Source of the DNA: Flavobacterium sp. 90
GTDB taxonomy: Bacteria; Bacteroidota; Bacteroidia; Flavobacteriales; Flavobacteriaceae
Direction: 5' to 3'
DNA: 64,000 nt
Assembly: GCF_004339525.1 (NCBI RefSeq)
Contig: NZ_SMGE01000001.1
Span: forward strand, 1,922,001 to 1,986,000
The notes under the pieces were generated by a model. The model saw nothing but the letters and a program-made list of their open reading frames with translations, did no database searches and was not told the DNA's origin. The translations under genes were made by a program, and so were the position numbers. Positions 36,277-44,366 of the stretch are shown here, in pieces; positions within the stretch are counted from its first letter, which is position 1, and each line of letters begins with the position of its first letter.

Positions 36277-36376
36277 TTTAACCGCAAAGAACGCAAAGCT
36301 ATAATTGATAAAGCTTTGCGAACTTTGCGTTTATATAAAATCTCATAAATAAAAACTTGCGTTCTTTGCGGTTAAA
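36277..36376. repeat. Long inverted repeat with 20-bp arms
   Basis: TTTAACCGCAAAGAACGCAA (36277-36296) is the exact reverse complement of 36357-36376. An inner imperfect repeat of the word CTTTGCG (36312-36330) lies in the loop. It resembles the GCCACGAATTACAC repeat at 14008 in position and style: after a gene, before a convergent one. Confidence 0.75.
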
Positions 36377-36425
36377 ATAATTAGCCAATAAAAACTACTC
36401 TACGTTCCTCCACAATATCTTGATC

Positions 36426-36459
36426 CCAAAAAAAACCGCTTCAAATGAGCGGTTTTTTT
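36426..36459. terminator. Bidirectional terminator
   Basis: AAAAACCGCT and AGCGGTTTTT pair around TCAAATG, with A-runs before and T-runs after, so both converging transcripts can end here. Confidence 0.85.
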
Positions 36460-36477
36460 ATGTTATTCGAAATCGTA

Positions 36478-36825
36478 TTAATTTCTGTTTGCCAAAGCAT
36501 TTTTTTGTAAATTTTTAACTGAGCTTACCTGACTATTTTCATAAGCAACTTCGCTAAGATTTTTTTCATTGAAGAAAATCCATTTTCCAGTTTTCATTCC
36601 GTCTGTGTACTCTCCTACAGCCAATTTATTTCCCTTTTCATCATACGATACCCAAACGCCGTCTAATTTACCATCCTTAAAGAAGCCTTCTTGTTGTACA
36701 TTACCATTTTCATAATAGTAAGTAGCTTTTACTTTGTTTCCAACAACTTCTAATTCAGGTTTTACCTCTTGTGCAACTAGAATTCCAGAGAACAATATTG
36801 CAACTAAAATTACACACTTTTTCAT
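36478..36825 (-). CDS. Exported MORN-repeat (YwqK-like) protein
   Basis: A 115-residue protein. A signal peptide (VILVAILFSGILVAQ) is followed by three MORN-like repeats of the form YYENGNVQQEGFFKDGKLDGVW and YTDGMKTGKWIFF (about 35-95). Such repeats are common in exported Bacteroidota proteins and in YwqK-type antitoxins, but no toxin gene is adjacent. Probably a small periplasmic binding protein; function unknown. It has its own promoter at 36859-36888. Confidence 0.75.
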   Translation of the reverse strand: MKKCVILVAILFSGILVAQEVKPELEVVGNKVKATYYYENGNVQQEGFFKDGKLDGVWVSYDEKGNKLAVGEYTDGMKTGKWIFFNEKNLSEVAYENSQVSSVKNLQKNALANRN

Positions 36826-36858
36826 ATCTTTAGGTATTTAATGTTATCAAATCGTTAT

Positions 36859-36888
36859 CAAATATAGTTAATTGTTTACATTAAACAA
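36859..36888 (-). promoter_or_regulatory. Promoter of the MORN gene
   Basis: Minus-strand TTG (36888-36886), a 19-nt spacer, TATATTTG (36866-36859), 33 nt before the start codon. Confidence 0.7.
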
Positions 36889-36947
36889 ACTTTTACTTAA
36901 CAATTTGGTAACATTGAATAAAAACTTAACATTGGAAACTTCCTAAA

Positions 36948-36980
36948 AACAAAAAAACCAACGCCGAAGCATTGGTTTTA
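36948..36980 (-). terminator. Terminator of the thioredoxin gene
   Basis: On the minus strand ACCAATGC-TTCG-GCGTTGGT forms a stem with a stable TTCG loop followed by seven T, 60 nt after the stop of the thioredoxin-like gene. Confidence 0.85.
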
Positions 36981-37036
36981 TTGGGATTTCCGCGAAAGCG
37001 AAAATTTACTATAACGTTATAAATTTGATAAATAAA

Positions 37037-38029
37037 TTACTTCAATAATGAATCTAACTGCGCTTGAAGTTCTGGTTCAGATGGTCTTGCAGCATCAGCC
37101 TTTACAACAATTCCGTTTGGATCAACTAAGATAAATCTAGGAATTCCGGTTACGCCATAATTAGTAACAAACTCAGATTCCCAATCTTTATCTGCTAATA
37201 ATTGAATTCCTCCTAATTTTTTATCATCTACAAATTTCTTCCATTTTTCAGTGTCTTTCAATTTATCAATCGAAACACTCACAAACTCAATGTTTTTTCC
37301 GTGATATTTTTCTTCAATTTTTTGAAGGTAAGGAATTTCAGCTCTACAAGGCGCACACCAAGTTGCCCAAAGATCGATATAAACATACTTACCTTTTAAA
37401 TCAGATAATTTTGTTTTTCCTCCTTTATGATTTTCATAATCAAAATCAGGAGAAGGCTTTCCGTTAAATTTATTTGCTTTAACTGCGCTTTCATAATTTC
37501 TAATGGCGAATTCATTAAAACGTTCAAAATTACCTTTCATTGCAGTTACAAAGTCAGGATCAAAAGACCCTTTTTCTAAACTTTCTTTATCCGTCTTGTT
37601 CTTAGCTTCTAATATTACAGCAAATTCAGCTGGTTCTTTAGAAAAAGCTTCTTCAAGTTTTTCATTTCTTAAAGCTTGTTGTGCCAAGAAATTACTTTCA
37701 TCAACACCTTTACCTTTATAAACAATAGTTTCATCAAATTCTTTGGCATTCAACGTTAAATTCACCTCAGAATTTGGTTTTAAATATAACCTTGAAGATT
37801 CAGTTCCATCAGAAAACACATAAAATCCTTTTGGCGCAGTAAAAGAAGCCAGAAAAGTTTCCTTTTTGTCAATCGGAATAACTTGTTTAAAATTATCATT
37901 TCCTTTAATGACAAGCGTGTCACTATTTCTATTGGCAATTTTAGCCGTAAATTTAATTTGATTTTTGGTTTGACCGATAACATTCAAAGCGCTAAAAATC
38001 AACAGACCAGTAACAAAAAGTTTGTTCAT
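37037..38029 (-). CDS. Exported thioredoxin-like protein (TlpA/ResA type) with DUF4369-like N-terminus
   Basis: A 330-residue periplasmic protein. Signal peptide 1-20 (ending NVIGQ); an N-terminal beta-rich domain at about 22-105 like DUF4369; a helical linker; and a thioredoxin fold at about 190-330 with the redox pair Cys225 and Cys228 in ATWCAPCRAE and the cis-Pro in TGIPRFILVD. Such proteins reduce disulfides in envelope proteins or in cytochrome c assembly. Its partner is not visible here. It is monocistronic with its own promoter and terminator. Confidence 0.9.
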   Translation of the reverse strand: MNKLFVTGLLIFSALNVIGQTKNQIKFTAKIANRNSDTLVIKGNDNFKQVIPIDKKETFLASFTAPKGFYVFSDGTESSRLYLKPNSEVNLTLNAKEFDETIVYKGKGVDESNFLAQQALRNEKLEEAFSKEPAEFAVILEAKNKTDKESLEKGSFDPDFVTAMKGNFERFNEFAIRNYESAVKANKFNGKPSPDFDYENHKGGKTKLSDLKGKYVYIDLWATWCAPCRAEIPYLQKIEEKYHGKNIEFVSVSIDKLKDTEKWKKFVDDKKLGGIQLLADKDWESEFVTNYGVTGIPRFILVDPNGIVVKADAARPSEPELQAQLDSLLK

Positions 38030-38056
38030 ATAAATTAAAGTTTGTTTTTAGTGATT

Positions 38057-38110
38057 CAAATCTAAAGAAATTACTGCTGACAAATTTAAGAATTAACAAA
38101 AAATTTTCAA
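38057..38110 (-). promoter_or_regulatory. Candidate promoters of the thioredoxin gene
   Basis: Two minus-strand -7 boxes: TAGATTTG (38064-38057) and TAAATTTG (38088-38081). The second has a TTG at 38110-38108 with a 19-nt spacer and is the better full promoter. Confidence 0.55.
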
Positions 38111-38238
38111 TTTGTTAAGTGATTTATTATCACTTTCTAAGCAGTACTTCATTTAAACTCAGAATTTGATGCAATAAAATGATATTTTTCTTTTATAGTT
38201 AATTCTAATTTTAAATGGTATAATTTGAATTTTGTGTT

Positions 38239-38246
38239 TACTTTTG
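38239..38246 (+). promoter_or_regulatory. aspS -7 box
   Basis: TACTTTTG matches TAnnTTTG, 18 nt before the ATG at 38265. An in-frame TTG at 38232 lies upstream of it and is not a credible start. Confidence 0.65.
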
Positions 38247-38264
38247 CAGTCTAAAATTTTGATC

Positions 38265-40016
38265 ATGTATAGAAGTCATAATTGTGGCGAATTAAACGCC
38301 TCAAATATTAATACGGAAGTTACACTTGCGGGTTGGGTTCAAAAATCACGCGATAAAGGATTTATGAATTGGGTTGATTTACGCGACCGTTACGGAATTA
38401 CACAACTTATTTTCGACGAAGGTCGTACTGATAAAACTGTATTTGAATTGGCTAAAACTCTTGGTAGAGAATTTGTGATTCAGGTAAAAGGAACTGTTAT
38501 TGAGCGTGAAGCTAAAAACAAAAATATCCCAACTGGTGAAATCGAAATTTTAGTTTCTGAACTAACGATTCTAAACGCAGCATTGACGCCTCCATTTACA
38601 ATTGAAGATGAAACTGATGGTGGAGAAGACATCAGAATGAAATACCGTTACTTAGATATTAGAAGAAATCCTGTAAAAAACAGTTTATTATTTCGTCACA
38701 AAGTAGCAATGGAAGTTCGTAAATATCTATCTGATTTAGATTTTTGTGAAGTTGAAACTCCTTACCTAATTAAATCGACTCCGGAAGGCGCGAGAGATTT
38801 CGTTGTACCAAGCCGTATGAACGAAGGACAATTTTATGCTTTACCACAATCTCCACAAACTTTCAAGCAATTATTGATGGTTGGTGGAATGGATAAATAT
38901 TTCCAAATCGTGAAATGTTTCCGTGACGAGGATTTGCGTGCAGACCGTCAGCCTGAGTTTACACAAATCGATTGCGAAATGGCATTTGTGGAACAAGAAG
39001 ACATTTTGAATGTTTTTGAAGGTTTGACAAGACATTTACTAAAAGAAATCAAAGGTATTGAAGTAGATAAATTCCCAAGAATTACCTACGACTATGCTAT
39101 GAAAACATATGGAAATGACAAACCGGACATTCGTTTTGGGATGGAATTTGGTGAGTTAAACGAATTTGCACAACACAAAGATTTTCCAGTATTCAATGCT
39201 GCTGAATTAGTTGTGGGAATTGCAGTTCCGGGCGCAGGAAATTATACTCGTAAAGAAATTGACGCATTAATTGACTGGGTAAAACGTCCTCAAGTTGGAG
39301 CATCAGGAATGGTGTATGCAAAATGTAATGACGACGGAACTTTTAAATCATCTGTAGATAAATTCTACGATCAGGACGATTTAGGACAATGGGCAAAAAT
39401 TACAGGAGCAAAACCTGGCGATATGATTTTTGTACTTTCTGGACCGGCTAACAAAACACGCGCTCAGCTTTCTGCACTTCGTATGGAATTAGCAACTCGT
39501 TTAGGATTGCGTAATCCGGAAGAATTTGCTCCGTTATGGGTTGTTGATTTCCCATTATTAGAGCTTGACGAAGAAAGCGGTCGTTACCACGCAATGCATC
39601 ACCCGTTTACCTCTCCAAAACCAGAAGACATGCAATTATTAGAAACTGAACCAGGAAAGGTTCGTGCTAATGCATACGATATGGTCTTGAACGGAAATGA
39701 AATTGGTGGAGGATCTATTCGTATTCACGATAAAGCGACTCAACAATTAATGTTTAAATATTTAGGTTTCACCGAAGAAGAAGCAAAAGCTCAATTTGGT
39801 TTCTTAATGGATGCTTTCCAGTTTGGAGCACCTCCACACGGAGGTTTAGCATTTGGTTTAGACAGATTGGTTGCTATTTTAGGAGGACAAGAAACAATTA
39901 GAGATTTTATCGCATTCCCAAAAAATAATTCAGGACGCGATGTTATGATTGATGCTCCTGCTACAATTGACGATGCTCAATTAAAAGAATTACATATCAA
40001 AGTTGATTTGATCTAA
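38265..40016 (+). CDS. aspS: Aspartate--tRNA ligase
   Basis: A 583-residue class II synthetase from the ATG at 38265. The N-terminal OB fold (about 1-105, [23 protein letters not shown]) binds the anticodon. The catalytic domain has motif 2 [18 protein letters not shown] (Arg220 region), the bacterial GAD insertion domain (about 290-400), and motif 3 GLAFGLDR (ending at Arg534). It charges tRNA-Asp with aspartate; whether it also mischarges tRNA-Asn cannot be told. Monocistronic, with a strong terminator. Confidence 0.97.
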   Translation: MYRSHNCGELNASNINTEVTLAGWVQKSRDKGFMNWVDLRDRYGITQLIFDEGRTDKTVFELAKTLGREFVIQVKGTVIEREAKNKNIPTGEIEILVSELTILNAALTPPFTIEDETDGGEDIRMKYRYLDIRRNPVKNSLLFRHKVAMEVRKYLSDLDFCEVETPYLIKSTPEGARDFVVPSRMNEGQFYALPQSPQTFKQLLMVGGMDKYFQIVKCFRDEDLRADRQPEFTQIDCEMAFVEQEDILNVFEGLTRHLLKEIKGIEVDKFPRITYDYAMKTYGNDKPDIRFGMEFGELNEFAQHKDFPVFNAAELVVGIAVPGAGNYTRKEIDALIDWVKRPQVGASGMVYAKCNDDGTFKSSVDKFYDQDDLGQWAKITGAKPGDMIFVLSGPANKTRAQLSALRMELATRLGLRNPEEFAPLWVVDFPLLELDEESGRYHAMHHPFTSPKPEDMQLLETEPGKVRANAYDMVLNGNEIGGGSIRIHDKATQQLMFKYLGFTEEEAKAQFGFLMDAFQFGAPPHGGLAFGLDRLVAILGGQETIRDFIAFPKNNSGRDVMIDAPATIDDAQLKELHIKVDLI

Positions 40017-40038
40017 ATTCTTAAAAATATAAAAACAT

Positions 40039-40078
40039 AAAAAACCGCAGCTAAATCTTATTAGTTGCGGTTTTTTTT
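40039..40078 (+). terminator. aspS terminator
   Basis: AAAACCGCAGCTAA and TTAGTTGCGGTTTT pair (one G-T) around a short loop and are followed by T residues, 23 nt after the stop. Confidence 0.87.
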
Positions 40079-40341
40079 GCTTTTTCTTCTGACTTGAACA
40101 TCAACAAAGTACTTATAAAAAATGCGAGACCAGCAAATACAAGTATTCTCCCACATAAACATAGATTTACATAACCGAGTTGGCATAATATACAAAATTT
40201 TTGTAAACTATAAGCTACTTTTTTAACATTTAATTTAACAATTACTAAATCTTAAATAAAATAGTTCCATATCAAAATTGATGCAATATAAATAGCGAAA
40301 ACACTGTGAATCAATAATTTTTACAAAAAATTAACACCTTA

Positions 40342-40374
40342 TTGTCTTTTGTATGAATTTATATATTACATTTG
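40342..40374 (+). promoter_or_regulatory. Promoter of the cold-shock gene
   Basis: TTG (40342-40344), a 22-nt spacer, TACATTTG (40367-40374). This is the only signal seen in the 325-nt gene-free stretch 40079-40403; the leader is about 20-25 nt, much shorter than that of E. coli cspA. Confidence 0.6.
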
Positions 40375-40403
40375 CTTCATTATAAATTATTATTACAATT
40401 ACA

Positions 40404-40598
40404 ATGCGTACAGGTACAGTAAAATTTTTCAATGAATCTAAAGGTTATGGATTCATTACAGACGAAGAAACAGGAAAAGATATCTTCGTTCACGCTTCAG
40501 GAATTAACGCGGAAGAATTACGCGAAGGTGACCGTGTAAGCTATGAAGAAGAAGAAGGAAGAAAAGGGAAAGTTGCTGCTAAAGTAGCAGTAATCTAA
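40404..40598 (+). CDS. Cold-shock domain protein (CspA family)
   Basis: A 64-residue single-domain RNA/DNA-binding protein. RNP1 (KGYGFI, 13-18) and RNP2 (DIFVHAS, 26-32) are intact. It binds single-stranded nucleic acid and prevents mRNA structure, in the cold or constitutively. It is a single-gene unit with its own promoter and terminator. Confidence 0.95.
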   Translation: MRTGTVKFFNESKGYGFITDEETGKDIFVHASGINAEELREGDRVSYEEEEGRKGKVAAKVAVI

Positions 40599-40640
40599 GA
40601 AAAATATAGCAATTTATTTTTTTTGCCTCTGAATGGTTTT

Positions 40641-40677
40641 GAAAACGTTTCGATTAATTTCGAAACGTTTTTTTTTG
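40641..40677 (+). terminator. Terminator of the cold-shock gene
   Basis: AAACGTTTCGA and TCGAAACGTTT form an 11-bp stem with a TTAATT loop, followed by eight or more T. Confidence 0.88.
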
Positions 40678-40778
40678 CTCAAATCTTAAAAAAATCTTAA
40701 AAAAGACTGTTGTTATTTATAATCGATAAAAATTACAAACAAACACCCTTTTCCGACATACTTAAATCCTTTTTTAGC

Positions 40779-40809
40779 TTGTGATTTACAGAGTTGAAAG
40801 TTATCTTTG
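40779..40809 (+). promoter_or_regulatory. nuo operon promoter
   Basis: TTG (40779-40781), a 20-nt spacer, TATCTTTG (40802-40809): a full Bacteroidota promoter. The in-frame TTG at 40794 lies in the spacer, so NuoA starts at ATG 40842. Confidence 0.75.
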
Positions 40810-40841
40810 TGGCTTATTCTTTAAGTAAAAACCCTAAGTTT

Positions 40842-41207
40842 ATGCAATCTGATCAATACAGTTACATTCCTATTTTAATGCAAGCAATTTTAGCGATTGG
40901 ATTTGTGGTAGGAACAATCATTATTTCGGGAAAATTAGGCCCAAAAAGAAGTTCTGAAGTAAAAGACAAAAACTTTGAGTGTGGTATCGAATCTGTAGGT
41001 AACGCACGTATTCCTTTTTCAGTAAAATATTTCCTGGTAGCCATTTTGTTTGTACTGTTTGATGTAGAGGTAATTTTCCTTTATCCATGGGCAGTAAACT
41101 TCAAAGAATTAGGAATTGAAGGAATGCTTAAAATGATCGTGTTTATGTCACTTCTTTTAGTTGGCTTTTTCTACATCATTAAGAAAAAAGCATTAGAGTG
41201 GGAATAA
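40842..41207 (+). CDS. nuoA: NADH-quinone oxidoreductase subunit A
   Basis: A 121-residue membrane subunit with three helices. The conserved loop KNFECGIES, carrying the typical Glu-Cys-Gly, and the FDVEVIFLYPWA motif in helix 2 identify NuoA. It sits at the junction of the membrane and peripheral arms near the quinone site. It is the first gene of a 13.4-kb operon that holds all 14 core subunits in the order A to N. The ATG at 40842 is chosen over an upstream TTG that lies within the promoter. Confidence 0.95.
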   Translation: MQSDQYSYIPILMQAILAIGFVVGTIIISGKLGPKRSSEVKDKNFECGIESVGNARIPFSVKYFLVAILFVLFDVEVIFLYPWAVNFKELGIEGMLKMIVFMSLLLVGFFYIIKKKALEWE

Positions 41208-41219
41208 TTATGATTTTAG

Positions 41220-41362
41220 ATTTTAGATTTCTGATTTTAGATTAATTGTCTCAAATTAAAATTTAGAATTTAACCTCAATTGAATTTAATACTGATTTAA
41301 AAAAATTGATTTTAACTTTTACGATTTCCCAAATCTAAAATCTAAAATCAGAAATCTAAAAT
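41220..41362. repeat. Inverted repeat with 24-bp arms between nuoA and nuoB
   Basis: 41220-41243 is the exact reverse complement of 41339-41362; each arm is built from the word ATTTTAGATTT. The right arm ends 4 nt before the nuoB start codon. Related tracts fill the nuoD-nuoE gap. Confidence 0.8.
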
Positions 41363-41366
41363 AAAA

Positions 41367-41915
41367 ATGAGCGATTCAAATGTAAATATGGTTGCGCCGC
41401 CTGAAGGAGTTGTAGGAGAAGGCTTCTTCGCTACAAAACTAAATGACGTTGTAGGTTTAGCAAGAGCCAATTCATTATGGCCATTGCCTTTTGCAACTTC
41501 ATGCTGTGGTATCGAATTCATGGCAACAATGGCTTCACATTACGATTTAGCACGATTTGGTTCTGAGCGCGTGAGTTTTTCGCCTCGTCAGGCAGATATG
41601 TTATTAGTAATGGGAACTATTTCTAAAAAAATGGCACCTATTTTAAGACAAGTTTACGAACAAATGTCTGAACCTCGCTGGGTAATTGCAGTTGGAGCCT
41701 GTGCATCATCAGGTGGAATCTTCGATACTTATTCAGTTTTACAAGGAATTGACAAAGTAATTCCGGTTGACGTTTACGTTCCGGGATGTCCGCCAAGACC
41801 AGAGCAAATTGTTGATGGAGTAATGAAACTTCAGGAATTGGTAAAAAGCGAATCTGTTAGACGCAGAAGCTCACCAGAATACCAAGAATTACTAGCTTCA
41901 TATAATATTTCATAA
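41367..41915 (+). CDS. nuoB: NADH-quinone oxidoreductase subunit B
   Basis: A 182-residue peripheral subunit that holds cluster N2, the last [4Fe-4S] before quinone. The ligands are all present: Cys46-Cys47 in [11 protein letters not shown], Cys112 in VGACASSGG and Cys141 in VPGCPPRPE. It binds NuoD and the membrane arm. It is separated from nuoA by a 159-nt spacer with a long hairpin and is followed directly by nuoC (1-bp gap). Confidence 0.97.
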   Translation: MSDSNVNMVAPPEGVVGEGFFATKLNDVVGLARANSLWPLPFATSCCGIEFMATMASHYDLARFGSERVSFSPRQADMLLVMGTISKKMAPILRQVYEQMSEPRWVIAVGACASSGGIFDTYSVLQGIDKVIPVDVYVPGCPPRPEQIVDGVMKLQELVKSESVRRRSSPEYQELLASYNIS

Positions 41916-41916
41916 G

Positions 41917-42438
41917 ATGGCTTTAGAAAACACCCTGATTCAAGATAAACTTACAGAAACATTTGATACAAGTGTTTTTAACTTTCACCAAGAAAGAGAT
42001 ATTTTCTCATTAGAAACTTCTGCTGATAAAATCACAGCTTTAATTCTTTTTTTGAAAAACGATTCTGATTTACGTTTCCACTTTTTAACTGATTTATGCG
42101 GTGTTCATTATCCGGACAACGAAACAGAGCGTCAGTTTGCAATCGTATACCATTTACACAACTGGTACGAAAACAAACGTATTAGAATCAAAGTATTCTT
42201 AAACGGTGAAAAACCAGCGATAAAAACCATTTCAAATATTTTCCTGAGTTCAAACTGGATGGAAAGAGAAACATACGATTTCTTCGGGATTGACTTTATT
42301 GGACATCCACAATTAAAACGTATTTTGAATATGGATGAGATGGTATCGTTCCCAATGCGAAAAGAATTCCCAATGGAAGACAGCGGAAGAACAGATAAAG
42401 ACGATAGATTCTTTGGAAGAACAACAACAAATTGCTAA
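41917..42438 (+). CDS. nuoC: NADH-quinone oxidoreductase subunit C
   Basis: A 173-residue peripheral subunit of the 30-kDa family. The signatures are LTDLCGVHYPD, the central WMERETYDFFGIDFIGHPQLKRILNMDE and the end PMRKEFPMED. It joins NuoD near the quinone channel. C and D are separate genes, unlike the fused nuoCD of E. coli. It begins 1 bp after nuoB, so they are translated together. Confidence 0.96.
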   Translation: MALENTLIQDKLTETFDTSVFNFHQERDIFSLETSADKITALILFLKNDSDLRFHFLTDLCGVHYPDNETERQFAIVYHLHNWYENKRIRIKVFLNGEKPAIKTISNIFLSSNWMERETYDFFGIDFIGHPQLKRILNMDEMVSFPMRKEFPMEDSGRTDKDDRFFGRTTTNC

Positions 42439-42462
42439 AAATAAATAATTCAACATTATAAA

Positions 42463-43701
42463 ATGTCAGAACTATTATTATCACCAGAGCATCGATATGC
42501 TAAAATAATTAAGGATAAACTAAACGAAGACGGAAGCGAGCTTTCAGTACTAAATTTAGGTCCTACGCACCCGGCGACTCACGGTATTTTTCAAAATATC
42601 CTGTTAATGGACGGTGAAAGAATTCTTGAGGCTGAACCAACTATTGGTTACATACACAGAGCTTTTGAAAAAATCGCCGAAAATCGTCCTTTTTACCAAA
42701 TTACTCCTCTTACTGACCGTATGAACTATTGTTCCTCTCCTATTAACAATATGGGATGGTGGATGACTCTAGAGAAATTACTAAATATTGAAGTTCCTAA
42801 AAGAGCACAGTATTTAAGAGTAATTGTAATGGAGTTGGCTCGTATTACAGATCACTTAATCTGTAACTCGATTCTTGGTGTTGATACTGGTGCTTATACC
42901 GGTTTCCTATACGTTTTTCAATTTAGAGAAAAAGTTTACGAAATCTACGAAGAAATTTGTGGTGCTCGTTTAACAACAAATATGGGAAGAATTGGTGGTT
43001 TCGAAAGAGATTGGTCACCAGAAGCTTTCCGCAAATTAGATGTCTTTTTACAAGATTTCCCTGTTGCTTGGCAAGAGTTTGTTAACTTATTCGAAAGAAA
43101 CAGAATTTTCCTTGACAGAACTGTAGACGTAGGTGCAATCTCAGCAGAGCAAGCAATGGCTTACGGATTTACAGGTCCAAACTTACGTGCTGCCGGAGTT
43201 GATTACGACGTTCGTGTTGCACAACCATATTCATCATACGAAGATTTCGATTTTGTGGTTCCTGTTGGAAAATCAGGAGATACTTACGATCGTTTCTGTG
43301 TTCGTAATGCTGAAGTTTGGGAAAGTTTAAGCATTATTCGTCAGGCATTAGAAAAAATGCCAGCCGGAAACGAATATCATGCAGAAGTTCCTGATTACTA
43401 CCTTCCTCCAAAAGAAGATGTTTACACTTCAATGGAATCTTTAATTTATCACTTTAAGATCGTAATGGGAGAAGTTCCTGTACCAGTTGCAGAAATCTAT
43501 CACCCGGTTGAAGGAGGAAATGGAGAAATCGGATTCTATTTAGTTACAGACGGAAGCAGAACTCCATATAGATTACATTTCAGAAGACCTTGTTTCATTT
43601 ATTACCAAGCATATCCTGAAATGATCAAAGGATCTTTATTATCTGATGCAATTGTTATTCTATCCAGTTTAAATGTTATTGCAGGAGAATTAGACGCCTA
43701 A
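42463..43701 (+). CDS. nuoD: NADH-quinone oxidoreductase subunit D
   Basis: A 412-residue subunit of the 49-kDa family, related to [NiFe]-hydrogenase large subunits but lacking the metal cysteines. The quinone-site motif GPTHPATHG lies near residue 33, followed by IGYIHRAFEK and GGNGEIGFYLVTDGSRTPYRLHFRRP near the end (split by the conserved Gly residues). It forms the quinone cavity with NuoB. The spacer to nuoE is a repeat-rich 133 nt. Confidence 0.97.
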   Translation: MSELLLSPEHRYAKIIKDKLNEDGSELSVLNLGPTHPATHGIFQNILLMDGERILEAEPTIGYIHRAFEKIAENRPFYQITPLTDRMNYCSSPINNMGWWMTLEKLLNIEVPKRAQYLRVIVMELARITDHLICNSILGVDTGAYTGFLYVFQFREKVYEIYEEICGARLTTNMGRIGGFERDWSPEAFRKLDVFLQDFPVAWQEFVNLFERNRIFLDRTVDVGAISAEQAMAYGFTGPNLRAAGVDYDVRVAQPYSSYEDFDFVVPVGKSGDTYDRFCVRNAEVWESLSIIRQALEKMPAGNEYHAEVPDYYLPPKEDVYTSMESLIYHFKIVMGEVPVPVAEIYHPVEGGNGEIGFYLVTDGSRTPYRLHFRRPCFIYYQAYPEMIKGSLLSDAIVILSSLNVIAGELDA

Positions 43702-43712
43702 AAAAGATTGTT

Positions 43713-43830
43713 GATTTTAGATTGCAGATTGAAAAATCTAAAATCTAAAATCTGAAATTTAAAAAAGATTGCAGAATATAGATTGTAGACAACAGATAAA
43801 TCTGAAATCTAAAATCTAAAATCTAAAATA
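43713..43830. repeat. Repeat tract between nuoD and nuoE
   Basis: The spacer is made of short direct and inverted copies of AAATCTAAAATC and GATTTTAGATT, the same words as in the nuoA-nuoB spacer, and ends 4 nt before nuoE. Confidence 0.7.
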
Positions 43831-43834
43831 AAAA

Positions 43835-44365
43835 ATGGAACGTAAACATTACAAACAAGAAATAAACATGACTGAAGCATTGATGACTCGCATCAATGAA
43901 TTGATCAGTCATTATCCTGAAGACAAAAGAAAATCGGCTTTGTTACCAGTTTTGCACGAAGTGCAGGATGCGCATGACAACTGGTTAAGTACAGAGTTAC
44001 AGGATAAAGTTGCTGAAATTTTGCACATTAAACCAATTGAGGTTTACGAAGTGGTTACTTTTTATACCATGTATAACCAAAAACCAATTGGAAAATACAT
44101 GTTCGAATTCTGTCAGACTTCTTGTTGTTGTTTAAGCGGTGCCGAAAATTTAATGGATTATACTTCTGAAAAATTAGGCATTAAAATGGGCGAAACAACT
44201 CCAGACGGAATGTTTACCATTGCTGGTGTAGAATGTTTAGGTGCTTGCGGATACGCTCCGATGATGCAGTTAGGAGATTTCTACAAAGAAAAACTCACAG
44301 AAGAAAAAATCGATCAGTTAATTGCTGATTGTAGAGATGATAAAATAATATTACACGATAAATAA
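43835..44365 (+). CDS. nuoE: NADH-quinone oxidoreductase subunit E
   Basis: A 176-residue peripheral subunit of the 24-kDa family with a thioredoxin-like fold. The [2Fe-2S] N1a ligands are Cys93 and Cys98 (CQTSCCCLSG) and Cys134 and Cys138 (ECLGACGYAP). It forms the NADH-input module with NuoF, which starts 1 bp after its stop. A later Met (at 43868) is an alternative start that would shorten a non-conserved tail. Confidence 0.96.
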   Translation: MERKHYKQEINMTEALMTRINELISHYPEDKRKSALLPVLHEVQDAHDNWLSTELQDKVAEILHIKPIEVYEVVTFYTMYNQKPIGKYMFEFCQTSCCCLSGAENLMDYTSEKLGIKMGETTPDGMFTIAGVECLGACGYAPMMQLGDFYKEKLTEEKIDQLIADCRDDKIILHDK

Positions 44366-44366
44366 G

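Noticed and set aside
36478..36825. MORN/YwqK-like protein as the antitoxin of a toxin-antitoxin pair
   Set aside because: It has a signal peptide and no toxin-like neighbour.
40641..40677. AAACGTTTCGA palindrome as a binding site for the LacI at 20212
   Set aside because: It lies after the cold-shock gene and is followed directly by a T-run, so a terminator explains it better.
41220..43830. Repeat tracts in the nuo spacers as a possible CRISPR array
   Set aside because: The repeats are short, degenerate and inverted, without regular spacers, and no cas gene is present.
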